64,000 nucleotides of DNA. Origin: Blakeslea trispora. Taxonomy: Eukaryota; Mucoromycota; Mucoromycetes; Mucorales; Choanephoraceae. The notes beneath the pieces were generated by a model. The model made no database searches. It was given only the letters and a program-made list of their open reading frames with translations, and was not told the origin of the DNA. Shown piece after piece: positions 51,130 to 61,755 of this stretch. The stretch's first letter is position 1. Each line of letters begins with the position of its first letter. The position numbers and the translations under genes were made by a program. The DNA lies in NCBI GenBank assembly GCA_025331445.1, contig JAIWNE010000035.1:186001-250000 (forward strand), given 5' to 3'.

Positions 51130-52227
51130 CTAAAAATTAGCAGAGTCAGAGAGGAACGAGCGCTCGGCGAGGTGGCGCTCGACTTGCCAGCGAGTTTGCT
51201 GAAGAACTGCAGTATAAACGAAGGCGGTGTCATTGAAGATGAAGAGCCAATGAGCATGCCAAATTTCGGATAGAGCGATGATTAAGAGATAGTTCGCTGC
51301 AACACGAGATGAAGGCAGACTACGGATATTGGAGAAGTTTAGAGTGGAGAGGGCAGAGAAGATAAGATCAATAGTCGTATCTGGCCATAGAAATTCACGG
51401 ATAAGATAGTCCTAGAAGAGAAACTTTTGTGGGCATCGAAAGAAAAAGTGGAAAATGTCCTCGATATCAGAACAGAGGAGGCAGCTCGGTGGCGAGTTGA
51501 GGGAGCGAGAAAGGAAAAGGCGTGTGGGGACTTTTTGGAAAATGAGACGAAAAACAGTGTTCCGCTGGATGGTTGAGAGGGCGAGGGCCCAGAAGCGTTT
51601 CCATGAGGCTATGGTCATTTGAGGACGAAGGAGAAGGCGGTTGCTCGAGTGCACAGTGACTAAACGTCGGAAAGCCTTGGACGCTGATTTGGCAGAGACA
51701 AAATGTTGGTCATCCTCGCGAATAAAAAGCCTGTGTTTAAAGGCGAAAAAGTCCAGGGAACGACGGATTACTGATACATGCATAGGGTTGTAGAGGCTCA
51801 AAGAAGAAGGGGTCAAGCATTGAGAGAATACGGGTTCCAGAGAGCAAATATTGTTGGCCAAAGCTCGGTGAAGCTTACCACTGACTGTTCGGATAGACGT
51901 AGGAAGTTCCTCTCTAGGGATGGGTGTTAGGTAGTGGCCAAGAGGATGGTAACGGTACAAGTCGGATACCAAAGCATCACGGAGAATGGGAGACAGGCGA
52001 AACGTTGCACTAGGGATCACAACAGCTCGAAGCGGTAGGACTAGACATTCGAGAGAGTTGGGAATGTAAGTGAATTGGCGACGAGGTATGACATCCATTG
52101 TACGGCAGACCATGGAGACAGTAGTCAGGCTATTACCAGAAGGGACATTGGGCCGAGCTCGAGGGAAGAGAAGGCCGACAAGTAACTGGGAAGAGTGGAA
52201 AGCATTGCGAAGAAAGTTATGCACCAA
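51130..52227 (-). pseudogene. LINE (non-LTR retrotransposon) ORF2 C-terminal fragment
   Basis: Minus strand encodes about 360 residues including WKRFWALALSTIQRNTVFRL, a zf-RVT finger SCLLCSDIEDIFHFFFRCPQ and, beyond, FLWPDTTIDLIFSALSTL and ALSEIWHAHWLFIF. The C-x2-C...H-x4-C finger and W-x2-F pattern are typical of the region behind the reverse transcriptase. The RT core is absent (5' truncation, usual for LINEs) and an in-frame TAG at 51412-51414 sits where KFLFW would be expected. It ends at TAG 51130-51132, 60 bp from the DD34E element. Confidence 0.75.
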
Positions 52228-52975
<748 letters not shown>

Positions 52976-53077
52976 CTCTATTGTTTACACTGAATACTTA
53001 TTTTACTTCTCTTTCCAAAGCTTTATCAATTTCTTATCATATTATTTTTATTTCGTTCTCTCTGCTCTTAAATCAAG

Positions 53078-55180
53078 ATGCCCAATTTGACTCGAGGTAA
53101 AAATATCTACAAATTGGTTTGCTTTGATTACTAAAAATATTTAATAGCCTTAAATGAGTATATCAGCAGCAACACTCAAGCTAACCTGAAAGAGTTTATT
53201 TTTCAAAGCCTTCCTTCTTTTGCTTCACACGAATTTGAAACAGAAGAAGCCCTAAGAACTAAATTGAAAGGCAAATTCGCAGAAATGTATCAAAAAACGT
53301 TATCCTGATAGCGAAATGCCAGCCACTAATTACAAACAATCTTTCTGGACAAACCTCTTCTACTACAACAAGGTTTTAATTTCTTGACAATAATAAGAAG
53401 CGATTAAAAGCTAACTTCCATCTTTGAACAGAAAACTCCGCCATCAGTCAGATCAATGATCTTTAAATGGTATTATTTGTTGGTAAGTGAAGTTTACAAA
53501 GATGATCAAGCTGAGTCATTAGTATCTAACACTTTTATATATCGAAAATCACGTAGTTTGAAGGCAAGAATGATGACTTTTATGAGCAAAACAAGCAGGT
53601 GATTGAGCAGTTCTTGGAGTCTAAGACCAGCCATCCCAAGACACTATTTGACAAGATGAGCATTAAAATGCTCAAAGATTTCAATCATTTGAAAAACAAT
53701 GACAGAAATGTTCTTAAGTAAGCGAATTTCTAAGTACATCAATATACTTTATCTGACTGACTGACTTTTTGTGCAGGCTCTCAATGTCTTACATTGTTAG
53801 TACGCTGAATGGTGACGATGAAGTCTACAGAAAATACATTGACAATGATTTCTTCTGGGAAATTGTTAATAAATGTGTTTACCAGCCTTTGAATTATGTA
53901 ACAGAAGAAGAGAAGGCTGAAATCAAAAAAGTCTGCAACAGCATCATCAAGGTACCATTAATGTTTACACTTTGTTTGTCTTCATGTATTGAATTCTCAT
54001 AAAAAAAATAGGAAGCCAAGCGCAGCATAAGTTCTGGTGTTGTAGCTGTGCTCAAGGAGCAACTGAAGTTAGCAGAAGAAGAAAAGAGAGACTCTCTCGT
54101 TTACCAAGCATTGCAGGCAATGAGCTATCTGTAAGTATCATTGGATTTTATTGATAAATTTCTATTCAATTTTTTGCACACAAGTCACGACATGCAAAAA
54201 GAAAGGTTGACGACCATTACTACATCTTTTCCTCATAAATCGCCTCAGTTAACCTCTTCAAAACTACATCTTCTAACATAAAGTTTTACACTTATTCTAG
54301 GTTGAATGGGTTCGAAGTCTGGCCAAAGACGGCAAAAGAGTCTGAAGCTCAGAAAGTGAGCCGAATTAATGATTTGATAAATATTTTTTTCAAAGATTGC
54401 TCACTGAACACAAAGATGTAAGTGCGACAGTTGCTTTGCTAGTATTTGTATTTATTTATTTATTTTTTAGTGGAGAGACGATTGGTGATGCAACCAAGCA
54501 TGCCTGTGTGTTCAACGAGAGCAACTTCTCGAGCAACTCTGCCTCTGCCTCTGCCTCTGCTCTCTCTGCTCTCTCTGCTTCTGCTATTTCTTCCAGCAAT
54601 TCTGGAAGAAAAATCGATCTTATTGTCAAAGATGACAAATGTTTTGAGTTGGCGTTTTGTGAATTCAAAGCTGAAAACAAAAAGACGACCACCAACCACC
54701 AACAAGGCAAGACTTTGAGGTTAAGCCTCACAATTCTTGAAGAAATGAAGAAGCTCTTCGTCGATGAGCAAGTAATTTCTTTTGTTTGGACAGGTAAGTG
54801 ATTAACATGGATTATCTAATAGCTATAACTCATATATAACAAAAGGACCTTTTGGTGCTTTCTTCTCCCTCCAAGAAAGTCAAGACATCTTTGTTGCTCG
54901 GTTCGCTGAACCATTTATTATACCAATTGAATTAGTACAATTGGATGAAGACGTTTGCGACACCTTTGTCACCCTGTTGAATTGGAAGGTAATATTCAAA
55001 GAAGACCATATATTTTTATTCAATACAAATAACACTTCTCTTTAAATCAAATAGCGCCACTTGCTTTCTATCAGTGAGAAAGTAAGAGTCGCAAAGAGTA
55101 AGCCAGTCAGAAGAGAGGCTGAGTACCCTAACGTATGCTTTACGGTCTGCAACCAGAAGAGGAGAAAAAGAAGTGATTGA
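53078..55180 (+). pseudogene. Multigene-family protein with PD-(D/E)XK-like core (IDL...EFK), near-complete but frameshifted
   Basis: Exons start at 53078 (MPNLTR), about 53150, about 53432, about 53557, 53778, 54012, about 54301, about 54471, about 54845 and about 55056, ending at the TGA 55178-55180. The order of blocks is: N-terminal helical region, SGETIGDATKHACVF, a Ser/Ala repeat (SASASASALSALSASAIS), GRKIDLIVKDDKCFELAFCE then FKAENKK, HQQGKTLRLSLTILEEM, FVWTGPFGAFFSLQES, and a basic tail (KRRKRS). The spacing Asp...Glu-x-Lys in KIDL...CEFK is that of PD-(D/E)XK nuclease cores; this assignment is my inference. An extra A in the A6 run at 53292-53297 shifts the frame between AEMYQK and RYPDSEMP, so this copy looks inactivated. 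Related fragments lie at 39430-42974. Confidence 0.65.
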
Positions 55181-55205
55181 TCTTGCTCTCTTTTTTTCTG
55201 TGATT

Positions 55206-55235
55206 TGTTGTTGTTGTTGTTGTTGTTGTTGTTGC
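55206..55235. repeat. (TTG)n microsatellite
   Basis: About ten TTG units directly downstream of the stop of the preceding gene, probably in its 3' UTR. Confidence 0.85.
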
Positions 55236-55472
55236 TTTTTCCTGTCTCTTGTCCGTGTCTTTTTTTTCCTTAATTATGAATACCATTGTAAATATATTTA
55301 TTTTTATTTATACCATTACCTCAAACTATGTCTACAGCCTGCTTACTTAAAAGTAACTTAAGTCGGCAGTTGATTAAACCTTCTAATCGGCAGGAAGATT
55401 TGATAGTGGAAGTCAAATGGCTTGTGTTTTCAAGTGCACGAATAATTTCGAGAAACCCTGTAATTTAAGTTA

Positions 55473-55494
55473 AAATCGACAACGTTGTCGATTT
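55473..55494. promoter_or_regulatory. Perfect 22-bp palindrome just upstream of a start codon
   Basis: AAATCGACAAC is followed directly by its exact reverse complement. The centre is at 55483/55484 and the right edge is 25 bp from the ATG at 55520. It could be an operator for a dimeric protein, a hairpin in the 5' UTR or a transposon footprint; the sequence alone does not decide. Confidence 0.6.
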
Positions 55495-55519
55495 GTTTCT
55501 GTTTCGCTTTACTAATAAA

Positions 55520-56711
55520 ATGGCAGGTAAAATGTATGTGTATATATTTTGTTTTATTCACTGCTAACTTTATTTTAAAAGATAACGATCTTTTGCAATT
55601 TGTTATTCCACACAAGCATCGACCTGGAACAGATTTAATGACTAAGCTAATGCTTCAAGATTCAAGAATTATGAACCTAATATTAAAAACGCTAATAGGT
55701 ACACTAAAAAATATAAAAGCGTTGTCTCCATACCAACTAAAAATAATAAAATAGGTCGAAATGCTGAAGATAAATATATTAGCGCTTCATGTGAATGGAT
55801 TGATGGCCGCCATGCAGATGTTTTATATATTCCTAAAGATTCAGTAACAGAAGCTCTTCCACCTGTTATTGTCGAAATACAAAATACAGTTGACAAGACT
55901 TTCATTCGCCGTCTTATGAAATATTGTGGACATATCATCGATAAATACCATGTGGAGCCAATTGCTTTGACTATATGTGTACATGAAGTAAAAAAATCTG
56001 TCTTCTTTTTGAAACACCTAAAGCACATTATTTAAAGAGATTGCCATCCGACTGTTGGGCTCGAGAGCATTTTTTTGATGAGTAAAGCAACAATTTCGGA
56101 CTTCCTAAACACCCCACTATCAGAGATGGTTGCACTCGGATACGTATTAACAAAACAAGAAGCCTCACTGCTTAGTTTGGAGCACAGGGATGACCCAACA
56201 GTGAAGATGTTGTATGACATCTCCAGAGTAGCACTTGAACATGAAATACGAGATGAAGAAAGAACTGTTGAAGTATTGTTGAACGTCTGTAAAAACAACC
56301 AGGACCAATATAAAAGAATAATAGAGGCTAATTGAAGAGGACGGAAATGATTCAAAACGAGCACGAATATACGCAAATGATGGCCTGATCTACAATGAAA
56401 CATGTATACGAAAATACACTAAGCAGCTTTCCGATTCATCCATGCCAGAGCCTTTAGCGCTATCACTAACAGTTCAGGCAAGCAGCAGTAGCAAACCCAC
56501 TCATAAAAGTCCATTGAGAATCATTGATCCAGACCCAAGAAAGACAGATATGGAATGGGTAAAAGAATTTGTTGAAGAATACAAGACTACAAAAAAGAGA
56601 ATGAATTGGAAAACGTGCTTTGACGAGGGACGTAATGCTGGTTATCTGGGAACATATTCAAATCCTCAAAGTCTTAAAAACACCTTTAACAAGCTTAATT
56701 CAAAACATTAG
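55520..56711 (+). pseudogene. Second multigene-family gene, PDDEXK_2-like (DVLY...VEIQ) with Myb-like tail, frameshifted
   Basis: Exons 55520-55526, 55582-55698 and 55755 onward. The first part reads MADNDLLQFVIPHKHRPGTD, then WIDGRHADVLYIPKDS and PPVIVEIQNTVDKTFIRRLM followed by KYCGHIID. D-V-L ... V-E-I-Q followed by a helix resembles the PD-(D/E)XK family transposase fold (PDDEXK_2/Rpn), where E-x-Q replaces E-x-K. Frame changes occur at a T run (56006-56010), at a T7 run (56070-56076) and near 56330. Between them YLKRLPSDCWAREHFF and SKATISDFLNTPLSEMVALG are readable. The last frame (KTDMEWVKEFVEEYKTTKKR ... GYLGTYSNPQSLKNTF) looks like a Myb/SANT-type or HTH DNA-binding end. Non-functional in this copy; family roles are inferred. 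Confidence 0.6.
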
Positions 56712-57052
56712 TTATGTTTTATGTCATTTTGTTTCATTCATACCAACACTCTATCCCTCATCCATTTATTATAATAACAATAGTAAATAAAATATCTCTT
56801 GATCTACCGTACATATTAAAATTGACTACAAAGTGATATCTTTGATTCTTGTTTGCCTATGGAAGACAAGCTGGCCAAATTGTAAGCAGCCAAAATGCTT
56901 CAAATGTGGTAAGACTGAAGGTTGAATGTACTAAAAATTTTCTTGATTCGCTGGTAAACAATTTGAATGCAATAAGAAAATCTTGATTGGTTACATATGA
57001 GTCTTCATAGAAGCTGGAGTTTTAAACGCAAATCACTGATACCTTCCACCCA

Positions 57053-57130
57053 GGCTCGTCCCCGTACCACAGTGGTTATGACCATAGCTTACTAAAACTA
57101 GAGATCCAGATTTCAATTCCTCCTCGCCGC
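57053..57130 (+). tRNA. Degenerate tRNA-like sequence (possible tRNA-derived relic)
   Basis: The block CAGTGGTTATGACC resembles a D-arm/A-box, and TTTCAATTCCTCCTCGCCG resembles a T-loop, 3' T stem and acceptor end, at roughly tRNA spacing. However, at least three acceptor-stem pairs fail (GGCTCGT against CCTCGCC), the T stem is poor and no clear anticodon arm forms. It is more likely a pseudogene or SINE head than a working tRNA. Confidence 0.2.
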
Positions 57131-57480
57131 AAACATCTGCTTGTTAGTCGATTTCCCTTCCCTCACACACCTCAGGGTTTTTAATGCCACTGTCTAGTTC
57201 GCGGTAGTAGTTGTTGACGAGCAAAAAAACGAATTATGAATAATTGCGGTGTCCGCCTAGGTTGAAATAAGCATGAACCCTTTACTGCCACATAAAAAGT
57301 CTTAGCCTACCAATTAGAGTGATTTAGTTTCTCCTCTTCCCTATCTCCCCCTACTATAGATAGTATGTTTTTCGCCCGCCACCGTTTCCTTTCCCATCAC
57401 TACCCATAACATCTCCAGACAATTATTGAGCTTGCCCGGGCAAAAACAGTATAAGAATACTACGTTGTGGTGTTTTAAGG

Positions 57481-57606
57481 GTTGTAGTGATATATAAAAA
57501 GAATAGAGTAAGACAAAGAAAGTACTTTGAGAATGTTTGTAGTGTTTTATTTCTTGTTAAGATTGGAAGAAGAGTTTCATAAGTTATCACTACAACTACT
57601 ATTTAT
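57481..57606. repeat. Inverted repeat pair, possible small MITE
   Basis: GTTGTAGTGATA at 57481-57492 is the exact reverse complement of TATCACTACAAC at 57595-57606. The 126-bp unit has no coding capacity. Target-site duplications were not obvious. Confidence 0.45.
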
Positions 57607-57949
57607 ACATGTCACAGTTATTTACAGCTTGTACTAAATTAGTGTGCTTAGTCTATATGATTACATCACTCTCATCATTTACTTGTCTTTATATGACTTA
57701 ATTAGATGAATGATGTTATGGAGTGATTGAGTCGGATTCTGTATATTGAGAACCTTATTGACTTTACTTCAGATGCTTTATTTAGTAAGGATTTACAGGG
57801 ATTGATTTCATTATGTCTGATGTTATTATCCTTATGACTTATTTGGTTTACATGTTACCTTATTGTCATCGTTGAGACTTAAATGTGCTCAGATCACCAC
57901 ATACGTGCTCACACGGGTTTTTTTAAAAAATAAAATAAAAATGAATTGT

Positions 57950-58165
57950 TTAATCGTATACCTTCCACCTTAGTCATCTAAACTTAATCCTATCGAGATG
58001 GTTTGGAAATTGCTGAAGGGCCGAGCCAGAAGAAGCGAATTGGCAAATGCAGAAACACTTTCTTAAAGAGTAACTGAAGGCAGCAGGGCTGTTCCTGTCG
58101 AACACATACAAGATTTCATCCAGCACTCGACTGATGCATCCCTCAAATGCTTGAATAAAGGATAT
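57950..58165 (+). pseudogene. Tc1/mariner transposase C-terminal relic, related to 43010-43245
   Basis: Plus strand reads YLPP, stop, SSKLNPIEMVWKLLKGRARR, SELANAETLS, stop, RVTEGSRAVPVEHIQDFIQH and SLKCLNKGYLES. It aligns block by block with the minus-strand relic near 43100 (NPIEMFWRVLKDK, RITEGSEDV, FIQHFSD), so both come from one subfamily. Internal stops make it dead. Confidence 0.65.
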
Positions 58166-58918
58166 TTAGAATCTTTTCTATATTTGGTCTTAAAAGTGGG
58201 CAATTTACAGTTTTTTTTTCTGAGGTGCACGATTTTATATTTTTCACAAAGACAAAGATGACAGTTTATTGGCAAAATCATATCGACTAGTTATTCTATC
58301 CAGAACTAACTATAAACTGCGGCTATATTATGCTCTGTGTACGCCAGAAGAACTACGGCAAAGTAGACTTATAAATATTTCAACTTGTAACCAAGCATTC
58401 TCGCAACTTCGGTTAGATGTCATGAATGAATGCTATATTCTTGGATTTGATGTGACTAAAATTGGACTGTATGCTCCATAAATTACATCCTATGGCATAG
58501 TTTATTTTATCCTTTACTTGTTTGATTTGTTTGAGCTAGTGTTCTCACAAGCAATCAACAGAACTGTGATAAAAATAAGCTTGAGCTAGTCTTCTTCAAA
58601 TTTGCAACTCGCTGTCTTGTAACAAAACTGTCAGCCTGACCTACCTTTCAGAGCCGGCACATACATGTTTTCTCTTCTTCTGTTTCTTCGTTCGTAACAC
58701 AATTTGTATTTAGCTATCCATAGATTTATATTTATGAATAAAGGTGGTATCCATAAAATAACTGCATGTACAGCACTCATCGCTAGCTGAAGGGTACCTT
58801 TTTGGCACATTTTGAGTTGTTGGAAAAAAGTCAATCTAACAAACAAATCATCTTGAGCTTTACATATACAAAAAGAAAAAAATATATTGCTATTTTCGAA
58901 ACCAAAAGATAAAAGTAA
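58166..58918. other. Region with unrecognised open frames
   Basis: Contains a 70-codon plus frame (58269-58481, MAKSYRLVILSRTNYKLRLY...) and a 97-codon minus frame (58924-58631). Neither has a domain I recognise. The first looks like part of a longer helical protein and may be a remnant of another accessory gene. Confidence 0.35.
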
Positions 58919-59228
58919 AGCCAAACCTTCAAAGCCCTCACAGGTTTGATTTCTGGTACAAATCTACAGCGAAACATACATTCCTCTGTCGATCCGACAC
59001 TTATCAGATTAGCTAATGCTTTTTCCAGCCGGCTTGAGAATAGAAGGCAAACATGTTGCAGAGTAGGTCTTCGGCATTTTTTCCAAAGGCAAAAACTATG
59101 AATGAAGCCAAACCTTCAAAGCCCTCACAGGTTTGATTTCTGGTACAAATCTACAGCGAAACATACATTCCTCTGTCGATCCGACACTTATCAGATTAGC
59201 TAATGCTTTTTCCAGCCGGCTTGAGAAT
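58919..59228. repeat. Direct repeat, two 123-bp units
   Basis: Units 58919-59041 and 59106-59228 (both beginning AGCCAAACCTTCAAAG and ending GGCTTGAGAAT) appear identical. The spacer (59042-59105) and the sequence after unit 2 differ but both end with AAAAACTATGA followed by related bases (59091 and 59288 areas). On the minus strand each unit encodes RLEKALANLISVGSTEECMF and VPEIKPVRALKVW. This looks like a tandem duplication in which an internal block diverged or was replaced. Confidence 0.85.
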
Positions 59229-59538
59229 GAATAAGAAAAATGCCACAGAGTGTAGAGGAAAGAGCTAGCGCGTTTCTCTTCATGAGCAAAAACTATGAGT
59301 AAAGTTCCACGCAACACACCCCACTTTTTTGCACATTTTACTTTTTTTGTTATAACTGTAATAATTGGCCTATCTCAAGTTTTCTCGTAGTACAATGATA
59401 TTATTTTTCTTATAAATAGCCAAGCAATTTCAATGAATAAAAGACAGACTTTCTCTCTCATAAAATCATCTCATATTACTTATCTTAAGGATTCTTAGAT
59501 CCTATCCATTTTATAATTTTGCATTATCTTTTCATAAA

Positions 59539-59865
59539 GAACATTATTGATTTAGGCCTAACCTTGAACACTATCCTATTATAAAATAAGGAACAATATC
59601 AAGTTTAGTTTACAAATCTTTCATTGAACATTGTGGGAACACTATCAATTGAAGTATTATAAAGAACGATATCCTCTTATTTGAAAGGAACACTATCTTT
59701 GTAATCTTAAAATCGTATATTGAGCATTATTGCTTTTGAAAGCGAACACTATCGATATAAGTTATAATATTGAACATTATCCTAATCTAATTGAAGGAAG
59801 GAACACTATCAATAAAATATTACATAAGTCTTTGAGGAACACTATCTTTTATAAAGAACACTATA
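59539..59865. repeat. Irregular array of 13 GAACACTATC-like motifs
   Basis: A 10-bp motif, consensus GAACACTATC with variants GAACATTATT, GAACAATATC, GAACGATATC and GAGCATTATT, starts at 59539, 59566, 59591, 59626, 59637, 59664, 59688, 59722, 59744, 59772, 59801, 59837 and 59856. All copies are on the same strand and most spacings are 19-36 bp. The sequences between motifs are AT-rich and not conserved. A short hairpin (ATAGTTG/CAACTAT) follows at about 59883-59900. Nature unknown. Confidence 0.75.
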
Positions 59866-59970
59866 AATCATATTCATTTTGTATAGTTGGACAACTATAA
59901 ACCTGGTGCTCATTCTACCTTTACTATTTAATCTCCAGTGTCCAAAGCCATATTATTACAACTCCAACAG

Positions 59971-61474
59971 AAAAAGATTGCACTAGTAAAAAAATCGAAT
60001 TGCGCTGACAAAAAATTCAGATTGTACGCTTGAAGAAAAGACATTGCATATTTCTTTAAAATAGATTGCACTCCAACAGAACTACAAGAAACATATAAAA
60101 TGAGCCTCAAATTTTTTCAAGAAGACGGAAAGGGCAGTGTGTTTGATGAGTACGGCAATGAACCAGTTGAAATGGAAGTTGATAACGAGCAGTTTCCGCT
60201 TGAGGACGTCACCAACTATGATACCTACATGGACTTGAAGCCTCCTGAAAGATTAGAGAAAATGAAAATTGTCAAAGCCGAGATTGTCGCTGATCAAGGC
60301 CATAGTCAGCGCAAATGCACCAGACATAGTGACGAGAAAAAGGAGCGCTTTTTTCCACCTCGTCTACGTTAAAGGCTATACAGTTCCTGAAGCAGCAAAA
60401 GAGTTGGACGTACCTAAGCGTACCGCTCACTATTGGTTCAAGAAAGAGGAAGACGCAGCTCAAAAGAGAACTGAACAACCTGAGCTAGCTCAAGAAGAAG
60501 AAAAAGAGAAGAAGAAAGTTGGGCGACCAAAAATTCTCAACGAGGAGCACAAAGGTTTCTTGCTTCAGAAATACAGCGAAGACCCTAGAGCCACTGTAAA
60601 TGAAGCAATGGAAAGCCTCGCCAGCCAATTTGAAGGACTCAAGATTGCAAAAACTGCTGTCCATGATTTTATGGTCAATGACTGTGCTCTTACAATTAAG
60701 AAAGCCCACTTTGAACCTAAAGAAAGAAATTCTCCTCGCAGCATTGAAGCACGCTTTCAATGGGCAACCAATTTGATACAAACAGACATCAACTTCATGA
60801 GCAACTGTGTTTTCATTGACGAGTCTGCTTTCCATATCAGCTTGAGCCGTACTATGGCCTGGTCAACTAAGGGTACTCGAGCTACTGTTATTCAGCCAAA
60901 GACGAGAGCTAGAACAATCACTATTTTGGGAGCAATATCGTCGCAGGGTGTTATTAACATGAAGGTTAGAGCACCCTATCAAGAAAGCTCAAAGAAAAGA
61001 AAGGTCACAGGTGAGCCAAAGGCAAAAAAGACAGTAGGAACTGTTCTTGGTCATTATTTCAATTTCATTTCTGATACATTGGATGTACTTGATCGACATG
61101 AGCAATTCAAAGGGCATTACCTTATTATGGACAATGCTCCTATCCATATTTCAGACCAGATTGAGAAGCTGATTGTTAGTAGAGGATATGGATGCGTGTA
61201 TCTTCCACCTTATTCCCCTGAGCTTAATCCAATTGAGCAGTTCTGGTCTGTGGTTAAGAGTAAAGTGAAGAGAGAGAGGTTGCTGAAGGAGGAGACTTTG
61301 ACTTCAAGAATAGTTGATGCTTGCAACAGTGTCTATTTGGAAGATCTTCGTGGCTTCTGTCGATACTCTGACTCTAAATTACAAGTATGCTTGAACAAAG
61401 AACCTCTTTGAGATTGCACATTTATGCAATCTATTTTGAAGAAATATGCAATGTCTTTTCTTCAAGCGTGCAAT
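59971..61474 (+). mobile_element. DD34E DNA transposon, copy 2, opposite orientation
   Basis: The same element as at 49571-51071, inverted. Its left end (59971-60068) is the long subterminal block (GATTGCACTAGTAAAAAA..., GCGCTGACAAAAAATTC) that in copy 1 is found only at the transposase 3' side. Its right end carries the reverse complement of the same block but stops at about 61474, where a DIRS-type terminal repeat begins. The outer CCTTTTCCGGAAA tips seen in copy 1 are missing, so both ends of this copy are eroded although its coding region is identical. Confidence 0.8.
60100..61411 (+). CDS. DD34E transposase, two overlapping frames (copy 2)
   Basis: The first frame (60100-60372) and the second (to 61411) encode proteins identical to those of copy 1, including the same T6 run at the frame switch (60349-60354). 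HTH TVPEAAKELDVPKRTAHYWF; catalytic blocks CVFIDESAFH, YLIMDNAPIH and LNPIEQFW (DD34E spacing); acidic/lysine linker between HTH and core. Identity of both reading frames, with no new stops, points to recent movement or gene conversion. Whether a full-length protein is made depends on how the frame switch is resolved. Confidence 0.8.
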
Positions 61475-61755
61475 TGTATATTTAGACATTAGACCGCACA
61501 AATAAGAAATATGATTGGCTTTTTCTTCTTTTTATTTAAATGTCAGCGAAAAAATGCTATAAAATGTTTTAAGTTGTATATTTTGACACTTCAATCTTTG
61601 AGTGAGGTCAGTAGGAGAAAGGGTGAGGAGGGTGGGCAATCATATTTCTTATTTGTGTGGTCTAATGTCTAAATATACAATTCTACTGTCGAAATAAATT
61701 CTGACTAGAATTTAGTGAGACATACGATCAAACAAATAAGAAATATGATTGGCTA
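61474..61755. repeat. Inverted terminal repeats of the DIRS-like element, with an extra partial copy
   Basis: A block of about 46 bp (TGTATATTTAGACATTAGAC...AAATATGATTGGCT, 61474-61520) is repeated as its reverse complement at 61636-61684. Part of it (AAATAAGAAATATGATTGGC) occurs again in direct orientation at about 61733-61753, overlapping the end of the recombinase gene. DIRS elements use such split inverted and internal complementary repeats for circular integration intermediates. Confidence 0.7.

Larger units (their letters stand above)
56712..57949. other. Accessory intergenic region with small relics
   Basis: Holds a stretch near 56865-56925 reading SWPNCKQPKCFKCGKTEG, half of a gag-like zinc knuckle ended by a stop, a tRNA-like remnant near 57053-57130, and a 12-bp inverted repeat pair (57481-57606). 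No intact gene. Confidence 0.45.

Noticed and set aside
56865..56925. A second zinc-knuckle protein
   Set aside because: CKQPKCFKCGKTEG stops before the His/Cys pair is complete; likely a gag remnant.
57053..57130. A working tRNA gene
   Set aside because: A-box and T-loop-like blocks are present, but acceptor and T stems do not pair and no anticodon arm forms. Kept only as a low-confidence relic.
58631..58924. A 97-residue membrane-like protein gene
   Set aside because: Hydrophobic stretches but no recognisable family, AT-rich repeat surroundings and overlap with the direct repeat start; not supportable as a gene.
59539..59865. CRISPR-like repeat-spacer array
   Set aside because: The motif is only 10 bp, spacing is irregular (11-36 bp) and the context is eukaryotic transposon DNA.
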